DNA of 64,000 bases from the NCBI GenBank assembly GCA_017441605.1, contig JAFRXD010000077.1, forward strand, positions 1 through 64,000, read 5' to 3'. Made by a program: the position numbers and the translations under genes. This document shows, one piece after another, positions 19,096 through 27,691 of the stretch. Under the pieces are notes generated by a model. It had not been told where the DNA came from. It searched no databases and saw only the letters and a list, made by a program, of their open reading frames with translations. This DNA is from Thermoguttaceae bacterium (GTDB lineage: Bacteria; Planctomycetota; Planctomycetia; Pirellulales; Thermoguttaceae). Every line of letters begins with the position of its first letter. Positions within the stretch are counted from its first letter, which is position 1.

Positions 19096-19758
19096 ATGGA
19101 CGATAACCCGAACCTCGACCCCGCCGAGAACAACCCCTACGCGATCGGAACCCAAGCGCCCCCTCCGATCGTCGTTTACTTGCGCCCTCGTTTCGCGCTC
19201 TTTAGCGCGATGCGAAACTCCCTTCGAGGTCGCGCGAGTCGCCGAGTATATTGGCGCTTCCAAACCGCGCGCTGCCTCGCGACCCTAATCGCCCTCGCGA
19301 TCGCCGTTTGGGCGGCGCGGCGCGTCGGATGGACCGGCGACGCGTCCCAATTGGCGCCGTGGTTGGCGCTCTCGGCGAGTCTCCTGGCGCTACTTCCGGT
19401 CGGCGGCTCGATCTACGCGTTTTGCGTCGCGACCGCCGCGACCGACGCAAAATGCGTAGAACATTGGTCTTGGCTCGTTCTGATCATCGCGATTATGGTT
19501 GGAACCTGGTTCAGTATCGCGATTTCAGTTCGCCGCTTTCGCGACGCGGGATCGACGGGGCGTCGGTTCGCCCTCTTTTTGCTCGTCCCCGTCTTCGCGC
19601 TCTTCGTTCTCGGCGCGTCCCCCGCGCTCTCGCGACTCGAGCTAACCTTCGTCGCGACTCCCTTTATCGTCGCCGCCGCGTTCTTTTGGCGAATCGTCGC
19701 GCGACCGAGCAACGACGAGGCGCGCGATCCCGAAACAATGGAAACGACGGAGTCTTAA
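19096..19758 (+). CDS. DUF805-like membrane protein without zinc ribbon, array member 8
   Basis: The 220-residue product starts at ATG 19096, 34 bp after member 7; a longer in-frame reading overlaps that gene and is rejected. It lacks Cys pairs but keeps the ENNPYAIGTQ motif that follows the ribbon in its siblings, so the ribbon was probably lost from an ancestor. The DUF805 signature is LRGRASRRVYWRF, followed by VRRFRDAGSTGRR. It has about five hydrophobic stretches and no terminal NKYG motif. Its stop is 2 bp before the next start, so translation of members 8 and 9 is probably coupled. Confidence 0.78.
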   Translation: MDDNPNLDPAENNPYAIGTQAPPPIVVYLRPRFALFSAMRNSLRGRASRRVYWRFQTARCLATLIALAIAVWAARRVGWTGDASQLAPWLALSASLLALLPVGGSIYAFCVATAATDAKCVEHWSWLVLIIAIMVGTWFSIAISVRRFRDAGSTGRRFALFLLVPVFALFVLGASPALSRLELTFVATPFIVAAAFFWRIVARPSNDEARDPETMETTES

Positions 19759-19760
19759 CG

Positions 19761-20543
19761 ATGAAACGCTGCCCCAACTGCGGCGCCGAAATAGCCGACG
19801 CCATAGGCTGCCCGCTGTGCGGCGCCTTGGTCGAGGATTGCGTCGCGCCCGACGTCGACGACGTCAACCCCTACGCCTCCGGTTCGCAAACGACCCGCGC
19901 CGGAGAGTGGGGCGAGCCCCCGGAAATCCCGAGCGGGTTCTGGCGCGCGGTCTATCTATGCTTTCGCAAAACCTTTTCGATTAAGGGGCGCGCGAGTCGT
20001 TCCGAGTTCTGGTATTTCTGGCTGGCGCGGTTTATCGGCGCCTTTGGATTCGCCTTCGCGTTCTTCGCGCGAGAAATTTTCGAGCGCCGCGGGGGTTCCT
20101 TCGTATTCCTTCTTCTCGTTCCCGTCGCGATCGGGGCTTTTCTCGCTTTTCCGATCGGGGGCGCTCTGGTTCTCGTCGCCGCGATCGTGTGGACTTCGGA
20201 CGATCCGGACTCCATATGGGGATTCCTGCTCGCCTATGCCGCGCTTCTCGCGATCGTTGTTGGAACGATCTCTAATTATTGCGTTTCCGTTCGTCGTTTT
20301 CGCGATCTCGGACGGCGCGGCGCTTGGGTTCTCCCTTTTGCCGCGATTCCTTGGATCGCGCTCGTTTGCGCCCTGCGCGACGATCAAATATTCTTTGGCT
20401 CAAACCCGCTCGCTTGGAGCGCCGGGTTCGTCCTTCTGGGTTGCGGGTTCTTGATTTGGGCGTCTCGTCCCGGTCAATCCGGCCCAAATAAATACGGACC
20501 CGCGCCCGAGCGACGCGAGTCCGCCAAATCCTTGAAACAATAG
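19761..20543 (+). CDS. Zinc-ribbon DUF805 membrane protein, array member 9
   Basis: The 260-residue protein starts at ATG 19761, two bases after the preceding stop. The ribbon is CPNC...CPLC, the linker holds DVNPYASGSQ, and the signature is IKGRASRSEFWYF. The later VRRFRDLGRRGAW and PNKYGPAPE motifs are intact. An extra pair of hydrophobic segments (about residues 100-165) makes the membrane part longer than in members 4-6. It is the last gene of the array and converges with the radical SAM gene; both stop codons lie at the ends of one short palindrome. Confidence 0.85.
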   Translation: MKRCPNCGAEIADAIGCPLCGALVEDCVAPDVDDVNPYASGSQTTRAGEWGEPPEIPSGFWRAVYLCFRKTFSIKGRASRSEFWYFWLARFIGAFGFAFAFFAREIFERRGGSFVFLLLVPVAIGAFLAFPIGGALVLVAAIVWTSDDPDSIWGFLLAYAALLAIVVGTISNYCVSVRRFRDLGRRGAWVLPFAAIPWIALVCALRDDQIFFGSNPLAWSAGFVLLGCGFLIWASRPGQSGPNKYGPAPERRESAKSLKQ

Positions 20544-20555
20544 CGCTTCGCGCTA
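20541..20555. repeat. Palindrome holding both convergent stop codons
   Basis: TAGCGC and GCGCTA flank a 3-nt loop. The TAG of the plus-strand gene and the TAG of the minus-strand gene are the two ends. The stem is too short and lacks T runs to be a confident terminator. Confidence 0.4.
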
Positions 20556-21680
20556 CTTCTCGAAATCGCAGTCCGGCTCCGCCGCCAGGTAGTCCCCCGT
20601 CAGCGCGTAGGCGCGCGAGCGACTCCCTCCGCAGATATGTCGATACTCGCATTTGCCGCAGATCCCTTTGTAATTGTCGGGGTTCTGGAGCGCCTTAAAG
20701 ACGGGGCTGTTCTGGTAAACGTCGACGACCGAATCGGTTGGGAATTTCCCGCACAAGACCGGCAAGAACCCCGCCGGGTAGATCTCCCCGTTGTGCCCGA
20801 CGAACATAATCCCGCGCCCGTCGGTAACCCCGAGCGGCGCGCGACCATGCCCGCCCGCCGAACCGCCCGGGCGCTCCGTCTTCATCGCCGCCGCGAACGC
20901 CGAGTTCGGAAAGCTCGGGCGATTCTTCGGCGCCGCCGTCGGGTTGCCCCCTTGTTCCAGAACGTACCGCCGGTAATGAGGCGCCTCGGTCGTTCGCACC
21001 GAGTACGGCATGGTTTGCGAGCGCTCGTAGAGCCGCGCGAAGACTTGCCGATATTCCGCCGGGGTAATGCGAATCTCCTCGACCCCGCGTCCGACCGGGA
21101 CCAAAAAGAAGACCGACCACATCATAATCCCTTGATCCGCCAACACCTCGGCGATCTCGTCGACCAAATGGGCGTTCCGGCGCGTAATCGACGTGTTGAC
21201 TTGGACCGGCAACTCCAAGTCCCGCGCGTAGCGCAACATTTCCATCGCCTTGGCGAAGCTGCCGTCGAAACCGCGAAACGCGTCGTGGACTTCCGCGTTC
21301 GGACCGTCGATACTGAGCCCGATCGCGGAGACCCCCGCCTCTTTCGCCTTCTTAAACGCCTCGAACGTCGCGAGCGGCGTCGCCGAGGGCGTGAGCGCCG
21401 AGCCGATCCCCAAATCGGTCGCGCGCCGAATGATCTCGAACAAGTCCGCCCGTTTCAGCGGATCCCCGCCGGTAAAGCAGATCGTCGGCTTGCGCGGAAA
21501 TCTCGCGACGTCCTCGATTAACGCGAGCGCGGTTTCCGTCGACATCTCGTCCGGAGCCGGGTCCTCCTGCGCCGAGGCTCGGCAATGCTTGCAGACCAAG
21601 TCGCAAGCGCGCGTTACCTCGTAATAGAACATCAACGGATTTTTAGGAAAATCTTCCGGAGTGTATGGTTGCGGTCTCAT
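20553..21680 (-). CDS. Radical SAM/SPASM domain protein (TIGR04053-like)
   Basis: The 375-residue enzyme has the radical SAM cluster motif C26-x3-C30-x2-C33 (RACDLVCKHC) and the GGDP motif that helps bind S-adenosylmethionine. A C-terminal Cys-rich SPASM-type region (CGKCEYRHICGGS, later EPDC) should hold auxiliary iron-sulfur clusters. The pattern FYYEVTRACDLVCKHCRASA, with PSATP and FFLVPVGRG later, matches the TIGR04053 group, related to the haem/haem d1 enzymes AhbD and NirJ; the substrate is unknown. I chose the ATG at 21680 because AAGGAA lies just upstream; an in-frame upstream extension of 40 residues is basic, unconserved in appearance and overlaps the promoter. It is divergent from the ABC exporter. 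Confidence 0.87.
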   Translation of the reverse strand: MRPQPYTPEDFPKNPLMFYYEVTRACDLVCKHCRASAQEDPAPDEMSTETALALIEDVARFPRKPTICFTGGDPLKRADLFEIIRRATDLGIGSALTPSATPLATFEAFKKAKEAGVSAIGLSIDGPNAEVHDAFRGFDGSFAKAMEMLRYARDLELPVQVNTSITRRNAHLVDEIAEVLADQGIMMWSVFFLVPVGRGVEEIRITPAEYRQVFARLYERSQTMPYSVRTTEAPHYRRYVLEQGGNPTAAPKNRPSFPNSAFAAAMKTERPGGSAGGHGRAPLGVTDGRGIMFVGHNGEIYPAGFLPVLCGKFPTDSVVDVYQNSPVFKALQNPDNYKGICGKCEYRHICGGSRSRAYALTGDYLAAEPDCDFEK

Positions 21681-21771
21681 CGCGTTCCTTTTGCCAAGCC
21701 GAGCCTCGTTATTTCGCGTCCGCCGAGGTCGGGTTTTGTTTTGCCATATTGAATCGCCTCCGTCTCGATTC

Positions 21772-21800
21772 GTTATACATAGTTTCCGCTCCGTCGTCAA
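21772..21800 (-). promoter_or_regulatory. Predicted promoter of the radical SAM gene
   Basis: On the minus strand TTGACG (21800-21795) and TATAAC (21777-21772) have a 17-bp spacer. Confidence 0.6.
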
Positions 21801-21893
21801 GCGCCGGACCGAAATAAAAAGCGCGCCTCCGGCCGGAGCGCTCGCGCGATATATTATTCCGGGCTGTTTCTCAATCCCTTGGAATCGGGGAAA

Positions 21894-21921
21894 TTGACGC
21901 CGCGCCCGTTTCGTTTATCAT
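21894..21921 (+). promoter_or_regulatory. Predicted promoter of the ABC exporter gene
   Basis: TTGACG (21894-21899) and TATCAT (21916-21921) have a 16-bp spacer, about 49 bp before the start codon. Confidence 0.45.
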
Positions 21922-21969
21922 AGAATTCCGATCGCGCCCGGCGTTGGGCGGCGTTCCCAAGGAGAACCA

Positions 21970-23739
21970 ATGCCAAGTCCAAAAGAATCCGAATCCTTGC
22001 CCCCCTCGAAAGCGGAGCGACGAACCAAAGAGCGCGAAATCCTCGCCTGGCTCGCCCTCCAATTTCGCTCGACCCTCGTCCTGCTCGTTATCGCGTCCCT
22101 GGGGCAGACGTTCCTCTCCGGCGTCGGCGTCTACGGCGCCTTCTGCTCTCGCGACGTGATCGACGCCGCGACCTCCGGCGACCGACCCCTCTTTTGGCGC
22201 GCCGCCGCGACCCTCCTCGGCGCCTTTCTCTTCGCGATCTTCGCGTCGATCTTCAATCAGGCGATCGCAGAGCGGCTTCGCGCCCGCGCCGGCGTCGCCT
22301 TGCAAAAGCGAACCTTCGCCACCCTCCTCTCGAAAGACTACGAGGCGACGACCGCGCGACATTCCGGGGACGCCCTCAATCGTCTCACGAGCGACGTCAA
22401 AGTCGTCGCGACCGGCGTCTCCTCGATCGTTCCCTCCCTCGCCGCGTTCTCCACGCGTCTCCTCTTCGCGTTTGTCGCCCTCTGCTACTTCGACTACGCG
22501 CTCGCCCTGACCTTTCTCGTCCTCGGCGCCGGCGTCTTTGCCGCCACCTTCGTCTTTCGCAAACGCGCAAAAGAGTTGCACAAAGCGATGCAGGTCGCCG
22601 AGGGAAAGAAGCGCTCCTTCTGGCAGGAAGCCCTCGGAAATCTCTGGGTCGTTAAAGCCCTCGCCTTCGAGGACTCCGCGCGCGCTCGATCCGACGCCCT
22701 CCTCGCCGACCATTACGCCGCCACGATGCGCCGCCGCAACTTTGGGCTAATCGCCGGGGGCGGGCTGCATTTGGTCTTTACCGCGAGCTACTTCGGAGCC
22801 CTCGTCTGGCAGGCGTATCGGATCCTCAAAGGAGAGACGACTTTTGGCGCGACCGTCGCCGTGCTCGAGTTGATCGGAAACGTGCAGGGGCCTTTCTCGG
22901 GCCTTTCGGGGCTTCTCCCGAAATACTACAACGCGATCGCCTCCGCCGAGCGTCTCCGCGAAATCGAAGATCTACCCGACGAGCCGGGCGCCGACGTCCC
23001 TCAACTCGACGGCGCCGCGCTCTACGACGAGCTAGAGGCCATCGTTTTCGAAAACGTCTCCTTCTCCTATCGTCGCGACGACAAGGAAGTCGAGGTCTTT
23101 AAAAACGATTCCTTCGAATGGAAAAAGGGGCAAAGCGTCGCCGTGAGCGGGCGATCCGGAATCGGCAAGAGCACCCTCTTCAAGCTCTTAACCGGCGTCG
23201 TTCGCCCGACCTCGGGGCGGATCTATCTCAGAACGAAATCGGGCGAGATACCCGTCGATCGGAGAACCCGCAAACTCTTCGCCCTCGCCCCCCAGGGGAA
23301 TATGCTCTTTAGCGGCTCGATCGCGGAGAACCTCGCCCTCTTTCGCCAGGGCGTCCCCCCGGACCGACTCGACGAGGCTCTTCGACTCGCCGACGCCGAG
23401 TTCGTCGCCGAACTGCCCGAAGGGCGAGACTCGATCCTCGGCGAAAAAGGCGCGGGGTTGTCCGAAGGCCAGATCCAGCGCCTCGCGATCGCCCGCGCCG
23501 CCGCGTCCGAAGCCCCGATTCTTCTGCTCGACGAGGCGACCTCCGCCCTCGACGCGAGAACCGAGCGAATCGTCCTCGAAAGACTATCGAACGAGTCCGG
23601 ACGAACCCTGATCGTCGTCTCGCATCGACCCGCCGCGTTCGAGTTCGTTGAGTCGGAAACCGCCCTTCGGGGCGCGAAGCGAAAAGAGACCGATGGAAAC
23701 GATTCGGAAACCGCCCTGACCGACAACGCTCAAGATTAA
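21970..23739 (+). CDS. ABC exporter, fused membrane and ATPase domains
   Basis: The 589-residue protein is a half-transporter of the MsbA/lipid-multidrug type, presumably a homodimer in the inner membrane. A six-helix transmembrane domain covers about residues 35-310. The ATPase domain has Walker A GRSGIGKST near 394, signature LSEGQIQR near 497 (the usual LSGGQ has Glu for the first Gly), Walker B ILLLDEATSALD near 517 and the H-loop His in VVSHRP. An AAGGAG site precedes the ATG at 21970. No substrate-binding protein or second half-transporter lies beside it, so the substrate cannot be deduced. The structured RNA candidate follows 40 bp downstream. Confidence 0.93.
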   Translation: MPSPKESESLPPSKAERRTKEREILAWLALQFRSTLVLLVIASLGQTFLSGVGVYGAFCSRDVIDAATSGDRPLFWRAAATLLGAFLFAIFASIFNQAIAERLRARAGVALQKRTFATLLSKDYEATTARHSGDALNRLTSDVKVVATGVSSIVPSLAAFSTRLLFAFVALCYFDYALALTFLVLGAGVFAATFVFRKRAKELHKAMQVAEGKKRSFWQEALGNLWVVKALAFEDSARARSDALLADHYAATMRRRNFGLIAGGGLHLVFTASYFGALVWQAYRILKGETTFGATVAVLELIGNVQGPFSGLSGLLPKYYNAIASAERLREIEDLPDEPGADVPQLDGAALYDELEAIVFENVSFSYRRDDKEVEVFKNDSFEWKKGQSVAVSGRSGIGKSTLFKLLTGVVRPTSGRIYLRTKSGEIPVDRRTRKLFALAPQGNMLFSGSIAENLALFRQGVPPDRLDEALRLADAEFVAELPEGRDSILGEKGAGLSEGQIQRLAIARAAASEAPILLLDEATSALDARTERIVLERLSNESGRTLIVVSHRPAAFEFVESETALRGAKRKETDGNDSETALTDNAQD

Positions 23740-23778
23740 GAACGGGAAAACGCTGGAGAGAAACTCGGAGCCTAAAAA

Positions 23779-23934
23779 GACGCTCCTCGAGCGCGGGACG
23801 TTCGTTACTCAACCAAGGATGAGGTGTGCGCGCCTTGGTCCTTCCCTAAGCCGGCCATATGGTGGAAGCAGGGCTGACCGACAAAGTTCGAGATTAAGAG
23901 CAACTCCCGATCGCGCTCGAGGAGGCTGGGGTCG
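23779..23934 (+). ncRNA. Structured small RNA candidate, 6S-like
   Basis: This intergenic segment has a long closing stem: CTCCTCGAGCG (23783-23793) with CGCTCGAGGAG (23914-23924), extended by CGGGA (23794-23798) with TCCCG (23905-23909) across a 4-nt bulge. Just inside the stem is CGTTCGTT, then a 7-bp hairpin (ACCAAGG / CCTTGGT around 23812-23839), then CCCTAAGCCGG. GTTCG after a closing stem and CC(T)GAGCC further on are features of 6S RNA, the RNA polymerase-binding regulator. It is shorter in the apical arm than E. coli 6S, so the family call is tentative; that it is a structured RNA is better supported. Strand is set by these motifs. A hairpin with A/T stem at 23942-23966 could be its 3' end. 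Confidence 0.42.
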
Positions 23935-23941
23935 CAATTAA

Positions 23942-23966
23942 GAGATTTTTATCCTTAAAAAGTCTC
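23942..23966 (+). terminator. A/T-rich hairpin, possible 3' end of the small RNA
   Basis: GAGATTTTTA pairs with TAAAAA-G-TCTC (one bulged G) around a 4-nt loop. The T run is in the stem, followed by CCCTTGTTATT. Terminator function is plausible, not certain. Confidence 0.35.
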
Positions 23967-24189
23967 CCTTGTTATTTCGTATCGCCAAAAAATAATTCAC
24001 ATCAACGCCCCGCAAATCCGTTGGGTTATTATAGCCGTTCTCGCCGGCTTCGCACGCCCATTGCCGTTTTTTTTTTTTTTTTTTTTTGAAGTGTTGCAAA
24101 ATAATAACTTACAAAAATATCTTTTCTCCGGTTTTTGTTCCTTTCCCCGTTTCCCGTAGTGCGTTGCTAGCGAGTCGCGGGCGTTTTTC
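23967..24189. other. A+T-rich intergenic stretch with a 21-T run
   Basis: No gene is seen. The stretch is A+T-richer than its surroundings and holds 21 consecutive T at 24067-24087. It separates the small RNA candidate from the promoter of the FAD oxidoreductase gene. Confidence 0.6.
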
Positions 24190-24217
24190 TTGACGCGAGC
24201 GCTTTGGAGGGTATAAT
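24190..24217 (+). promoter_or_regulatory. Predicted promoter of the FAD/Fe-S oxidoreductase gene
   Basis: TTGACG (24190-24195) and a perfect TATAAT (24212-24217) are 16 bp apart. The expected transcript start is about 36 nt before the ATG. Confidence 0.7.
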
Positions 24218-24259
24218 GTCCCCGGCGCCTCGAGCGGCGCGATTGGCGAGCGAGTTACT

Positions 24260-27200
24260 ATGTCCGAAACGCTATCGGCGCGTCGCTCTCGACTGCAAGA
24301 AGATCTTCGCGGACTCGTTCGCGGAGAGGCGAGTTGCGACGACCTTACCTTACGGCTCTTTTCCTCCGACGGAAGCCCTTACCAAGAGCTTCCTATGGGC
24401 GTCGTTTGGCCCAAAACGAGCGCCGACGTCGCCGCCGTCGTCCGATACGCCGTCGAAAAAGGCCTTTCCGTTCACTTTCGCGGCGCCGGGACGAGCGCCG
24501 TCGGAGGATCGATCGGCTCCGGGATCGTGCTCGATTTTACCCGCCATATGCGCCGCGCCCTCGAGGTCGGCGACGATTTCGTTCGCGTTCAGCCGGGCGC
24601 GATTCGCGAGCGCGTCAATAAGAAACTGCGCGACTCCCAAGGGCGGTTCTTCGCGCCGAGTTCCGGCCACGTCCCGACCGGTTCGATCGGCGGCATTCTC
24701 GCCGTCGACAATATCGGGCCGCGCTGGCTTCGCTACGGCGCCCCCTGCGAAAGCGCCCGGGAACTCGACGTCGTCGTTTCCTCGGGCGAGCTCTGGAAAC
24801 TGCGACCCTTCGTCGCCTCTCGCGAGATCTTCGCCGTCTGCGAGCGCGACGGGTCGACCTTTCGACGTCGGTTCCTAAACGCCGCCCTCGCCGAGGCCAA
24901 TGCCGACGCCTACGCCGACGACGCCCGTTTCGACGCGAAATTCGACGCCGAAACCACCGCCTCGGTCGGAACGCCCGACGCCGTTCACTTCGGACTGGAT
25001 TTCGCCGACGGATACGGCGTTCGATCCTTCCGTTCCGATTTCGCCCGCGAGGAGTTCTTCAGACGCGCGTTTGGCGAGAGCGCCCGCGCCGTTCGCGAGC
25101 TCGTCGCAAAAGAGCCGTGGACGAGCGCCCTGCGCGCGATTCGCGACGTCGAGCCGTTCCTCGACCGCGAACAGCCGAAATCCGCCCCCGTTCGCTGCGG
25201 GTTCCCGCTCCGCGACCTCTTTCGCGACGGCTTCAACCCTATGCGCCTCTTTATCGGAACCGAGGGCGCTCTAGGCGCGATCGTCGAGGCGAAACTCTCC
25301 ACTTTTCCCGTCTCCAAAGCGAATAGTTCCGTCGTCCTCTTTTTCGAGTCCCTCGAGCGCGCCGCCCTCGCCGTCCCGACCGTTCTGGAGTACGACCCGA
25401 CCCTCTGCGACCTCCTCGACGGCCGCGTTCTCGCCCTTGCGAGAGACTGGGACGCGCGGTTCGAGCCCCTCTTCCCCGCGACTTCTCAAGCCGCCCTAGT
25501 CGTCGAAATCGACGCCGACTCCGAGGAGGATCTCCGCGCCCGAACAAACGGTCTCTTTCGCGAGGCCCGCGCCCGCTTCGACTCCCTCGGAGGATGGACC
25601 GCCCTCTCGTTCGAGGAGCGCGCCCTCTTTCGCGACCTGCTCCGAAAATCGAGTTGCGCGCGAGCTCGAATGGCCCCGTCGTTCAGACCTTTCCCGTTCT
25701 GGGACGACGTTCGCGTTCCGGTCGAGGCGATCCCCGATTTCCTCAACGCCTTGCGAGAGTTGCTCCAGCGCGAGCGAATCGTCTATTCGATTTGGGGAAA
25801 CGTCGGCGTCGGGCAACTCGCGATCCAGCCGATTTTGCCCTACTCCGACGAGGAGGCCCGCCGCGCCTTCGCCCTGTCCGACCAAGTCGAGGACCTTGTT
25901 CTTTCCCGAGGCGGCGAAATCGGCGTCGCGCGTGGCAACGGGCGAGTTCGCGCCGCCTCGCTGACCAAGCGCTATCCGAATCTCTTCCCGGCGTTCGTCA
26001 AAATCAAAGACGCCTTCGATCCCCAAAACGCCCTCAATCCCGACTGCGTCGTCTCCCCCGATATGCGACGACTCGCGGAAATCGAGCCGTCGCGCCGCTT
26101 TCCCGCCCATAAATCCAACGCCTCCGACGACGAGTTCGGAGACTACCTCGCCCCCGAGACCGACGCCGCCTTGCGCGAGAGCGCCCTGCGAGGACGATCG
26201 ATCGTCGAGCGAACCCAGTTCGATTTGGAGCGATACGACGCCCTAAAAAAGATCGATCGCTTCAATCTTCCGAAACGATCCCAGTTGGAGTTTCAAATCT
26301 CGTGGGATCCCGCCCAAATCTACGCCCCCGTCTATCAGTGCAATAGTTGCGGGCATTGCCGAATCCGCACCGACGAGACCCGCATGTGCCCGGCGTTTCG
26401 CAACTTCCCCGACGAGCGGAGTTCCTGCCGCGCGAAGGCGAATCTATTGCGCGGGGTTCTCGACGGCGACCTCGAGCTCGCGGAGACGACTCGCGATTCC
26501 GCGCTGGAACTGGCGAACCGGTGCGTTCGTTGCCATTGTTGCGAGACGGAGTGCCCGGCGCAAGTCGACGTCCCGAAGTTGACGTTCCGCCTTAAGAGCG
26601 CATATCGCGCCGCGAACGGCGCTCGATTTACCGAACTCCTCGCCTCGCGCGCGACTCTCTCGCTGAAGCTCGCGACCTACTTCCCGACTCTTTTCGCTAA
26701 GTCCGCTCAAAGCCCGGCGTTGCGTTGGATTCTCGAAAAAACCCTCGGAATCGCGAGCGAGAGAAAATTGCCCCTTCTCGAAAAAGAGCCCTATTTGCGC
26801 CGCGCCAAAAGAGAGAGAAAGCGCTCCGAAAAGAGCCCCTTCGAATCGCTAGAGTTCCCGGACGTTCAAACGGAGTCGAAAACGCGCCGCAAAGTCGCCC
26901 TCTTTATCGACTCCTGCGCCAATTTCTTCGACGCCGCGCTCGTCGACGCGACGATTCGCATATTTGAGCGATTCGGCGTCTCGGCGAGGGTCGCGACCCG
27001 CCTGGAAGAGTCGGGCGCCGTCGCGTTTGCGCTCGGGGACCTCGACCGCGCCGAGGAGCTCGCGAACCGAAACGTCTCCGAACTGAGAGAGTTGACCCGC
27101 GACGGAACCGAAGTCGTCGCCTTGGAGCCCCATGCCGCCCTGTGCGTTCGCCGCGAGTACCCCTACTTTATCGACGACGAGGAATCTCTCGCCGCGCTCG

Positions 27201-27691
27201 CCCAAACGACCGACGCCTGCTCCTATCTCGCGCGCCTAGTTAAAGATGGCGCCGCCGACCTCGCCGAGCTTCGCCCCCTCGACCCCGAGCGCCGCCTGGT
27301 CGTCGCCTACTGCGCCCCGTGCCGTTCGATCGCCCTGTCCGGCGCCGCCTCGAACGCGCCGACTCGCGCGCAAGAACTGCTCGCCAAAATCCCGCGGCTC
27401 GACCTCCGCCGCGTCGAGCTCGGCTGCTGCGGCTTGTCCGGCTTTCTTGGATTTACCAAAACCCGATCCCGCGAGAGTTTGCGCATCGGAGGCAGACTCC
27501 TCCTCGCGACGCGAAACCCTGAGTTCGACTATCGCTCCTCCGAGTGCTGCTACTGCAATTTGCAACTCGCGCAAGGAGGCGGGGCTCCGGTCGTCCACGC
27601 CCTCAAACTCCTCGCCGCGTCCCTCGGAATCCTCTCCCTCGACGACGCGGTCCTCAAAACCCTCGCCCCCGACCCGAAGCGCCCGCGCTAG
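24260..27691 (+). CDS. FAD-linked oxidase / 4Fe-4S / CCG-domain fusion (D-lactate or glycolate dehydrogenase type)
   Basis: One 1143-residue chain joins three modules. Residues ~40-210 are a GlcD-type FAD-binding domain (RGAGTSAVGGSIGSG, then PTGSIGGILAVDNIGPRW). Residues ~330-600 are the FAD-oxidase C-terminal domain. Two 4Fe-4S motifs follow: CNSCGHC...CP near 693 and CVRCHCCETECP near 755. The C-terminus is a CCG/HdrD-like domain (CAPC near 1018, GCCGLSGFLG near 1054, ECCYC near 1094). This matches large quinone-linked 2-hydroxyacid dehydrogenases such as Dld-II or GlcDF fusions; D-lactate or glycolate are likely substrates but not proven. A single CCG repeat set is recognisable. It has its own promoter; its stop overlaps the stop of the convergent pseudogene. 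Confidence 0.88.
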   Translation: MSETLSARRSRLQEDLRGLVRGEASCDDLTLRLFSSDGSPYQELPMGVVWPKTSADVAAVVRYAVEKGLSVHFRGAGTSAVGGSIGSGIVLDFTRHMRRALEVGDDFVRVQPGAIRERVNKKLRDSQGRFFAPSSGHVPTGSIGGILAVDNIGPRWLRYGAPCESARELDVVVSSGELWKLRPFVASREIFAVCERDGSTFRRRFLNAALAEANADAYADDARFDAKFDAETTASVGTPDAVHFGLDFADGYGVRSFRSDFAREEFFRRAFGESARAVRELVAKEPWTSALRAIRDVEPFLDREQPKSAPVRCGFPLRDLFRDGFNPMRLFIGTEGALGAIVEAKLSTFPVSKANSSVVLFFESLERAALAVPTVLEYDPTLCDLLDGRVLALARDWDARFEPLFPATSQAALVVEIDADSEEDLRARTNGLFREARARFDSLGGWTALSFEERALFRDLLRKSSCARARMAPSFRPFPFWDDVRVPVEAIPDFLNALRELLQRERIVYSIWGNVGVGQLAIQPILPYSDEEARRAFALSDQVEDLVLSRGGEIGVARGNGRVRAASLTKRYPNLFPAFVKIKDAFDPQNALNPDCVVSPDMRRLAEIEPSRRFPAHKSNASDDEFGDYLAPETDAALRESALRGRSIVERTQFDLERYDALKKIDRFNLPKRSQLEFQISWDPAQIYAPVYQCNSCGHCRIRTDETRMCPAFRNFPDERSSCRAKANLLRGVLDGDLELAETTRDSALELANRCVRCHCCETECPAQVDVPKLTFRLKSAYRAANGARFTELLASRATLSLKLATYFPTLFAKSAQSPALRWILEKTLGIASERKLPLLEKEPYLRRAKRERKRSEKSPFESLEFPDVQTESKTRRKVALFIDSCANFFDAALVDATIRIFERFGVSARVATRLEESGAVAFALGDLDRAEELANRNVSELRELTRDGTEVVALEPHAALCVRREYPYFIDDEESLAALAQTTDACSYLARLVKDGAADLAELRPLDPERRLVVAYCAPCRSIALSGAASNAPTRAQELLAKIPRLDLRRVELGCCGLSGFLGFTKTRSRESLRIGGRLLLATRNPEFDYRSSECCYCNLQLAQGGGAPVVHALKLLAASLGILSLDDAVLKTLAPDPKRPR

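Noticed and set aside
23779..23934. SRP (4.5S) RNA, tmRNA or RNase P RNA
   Set aside because: The GGAAG(G)AAGCAG apical core of SRP RNA is not reproduced with correct pairing, there is no tRNA-like end of tmRNA, and no conserved RNase P segments.
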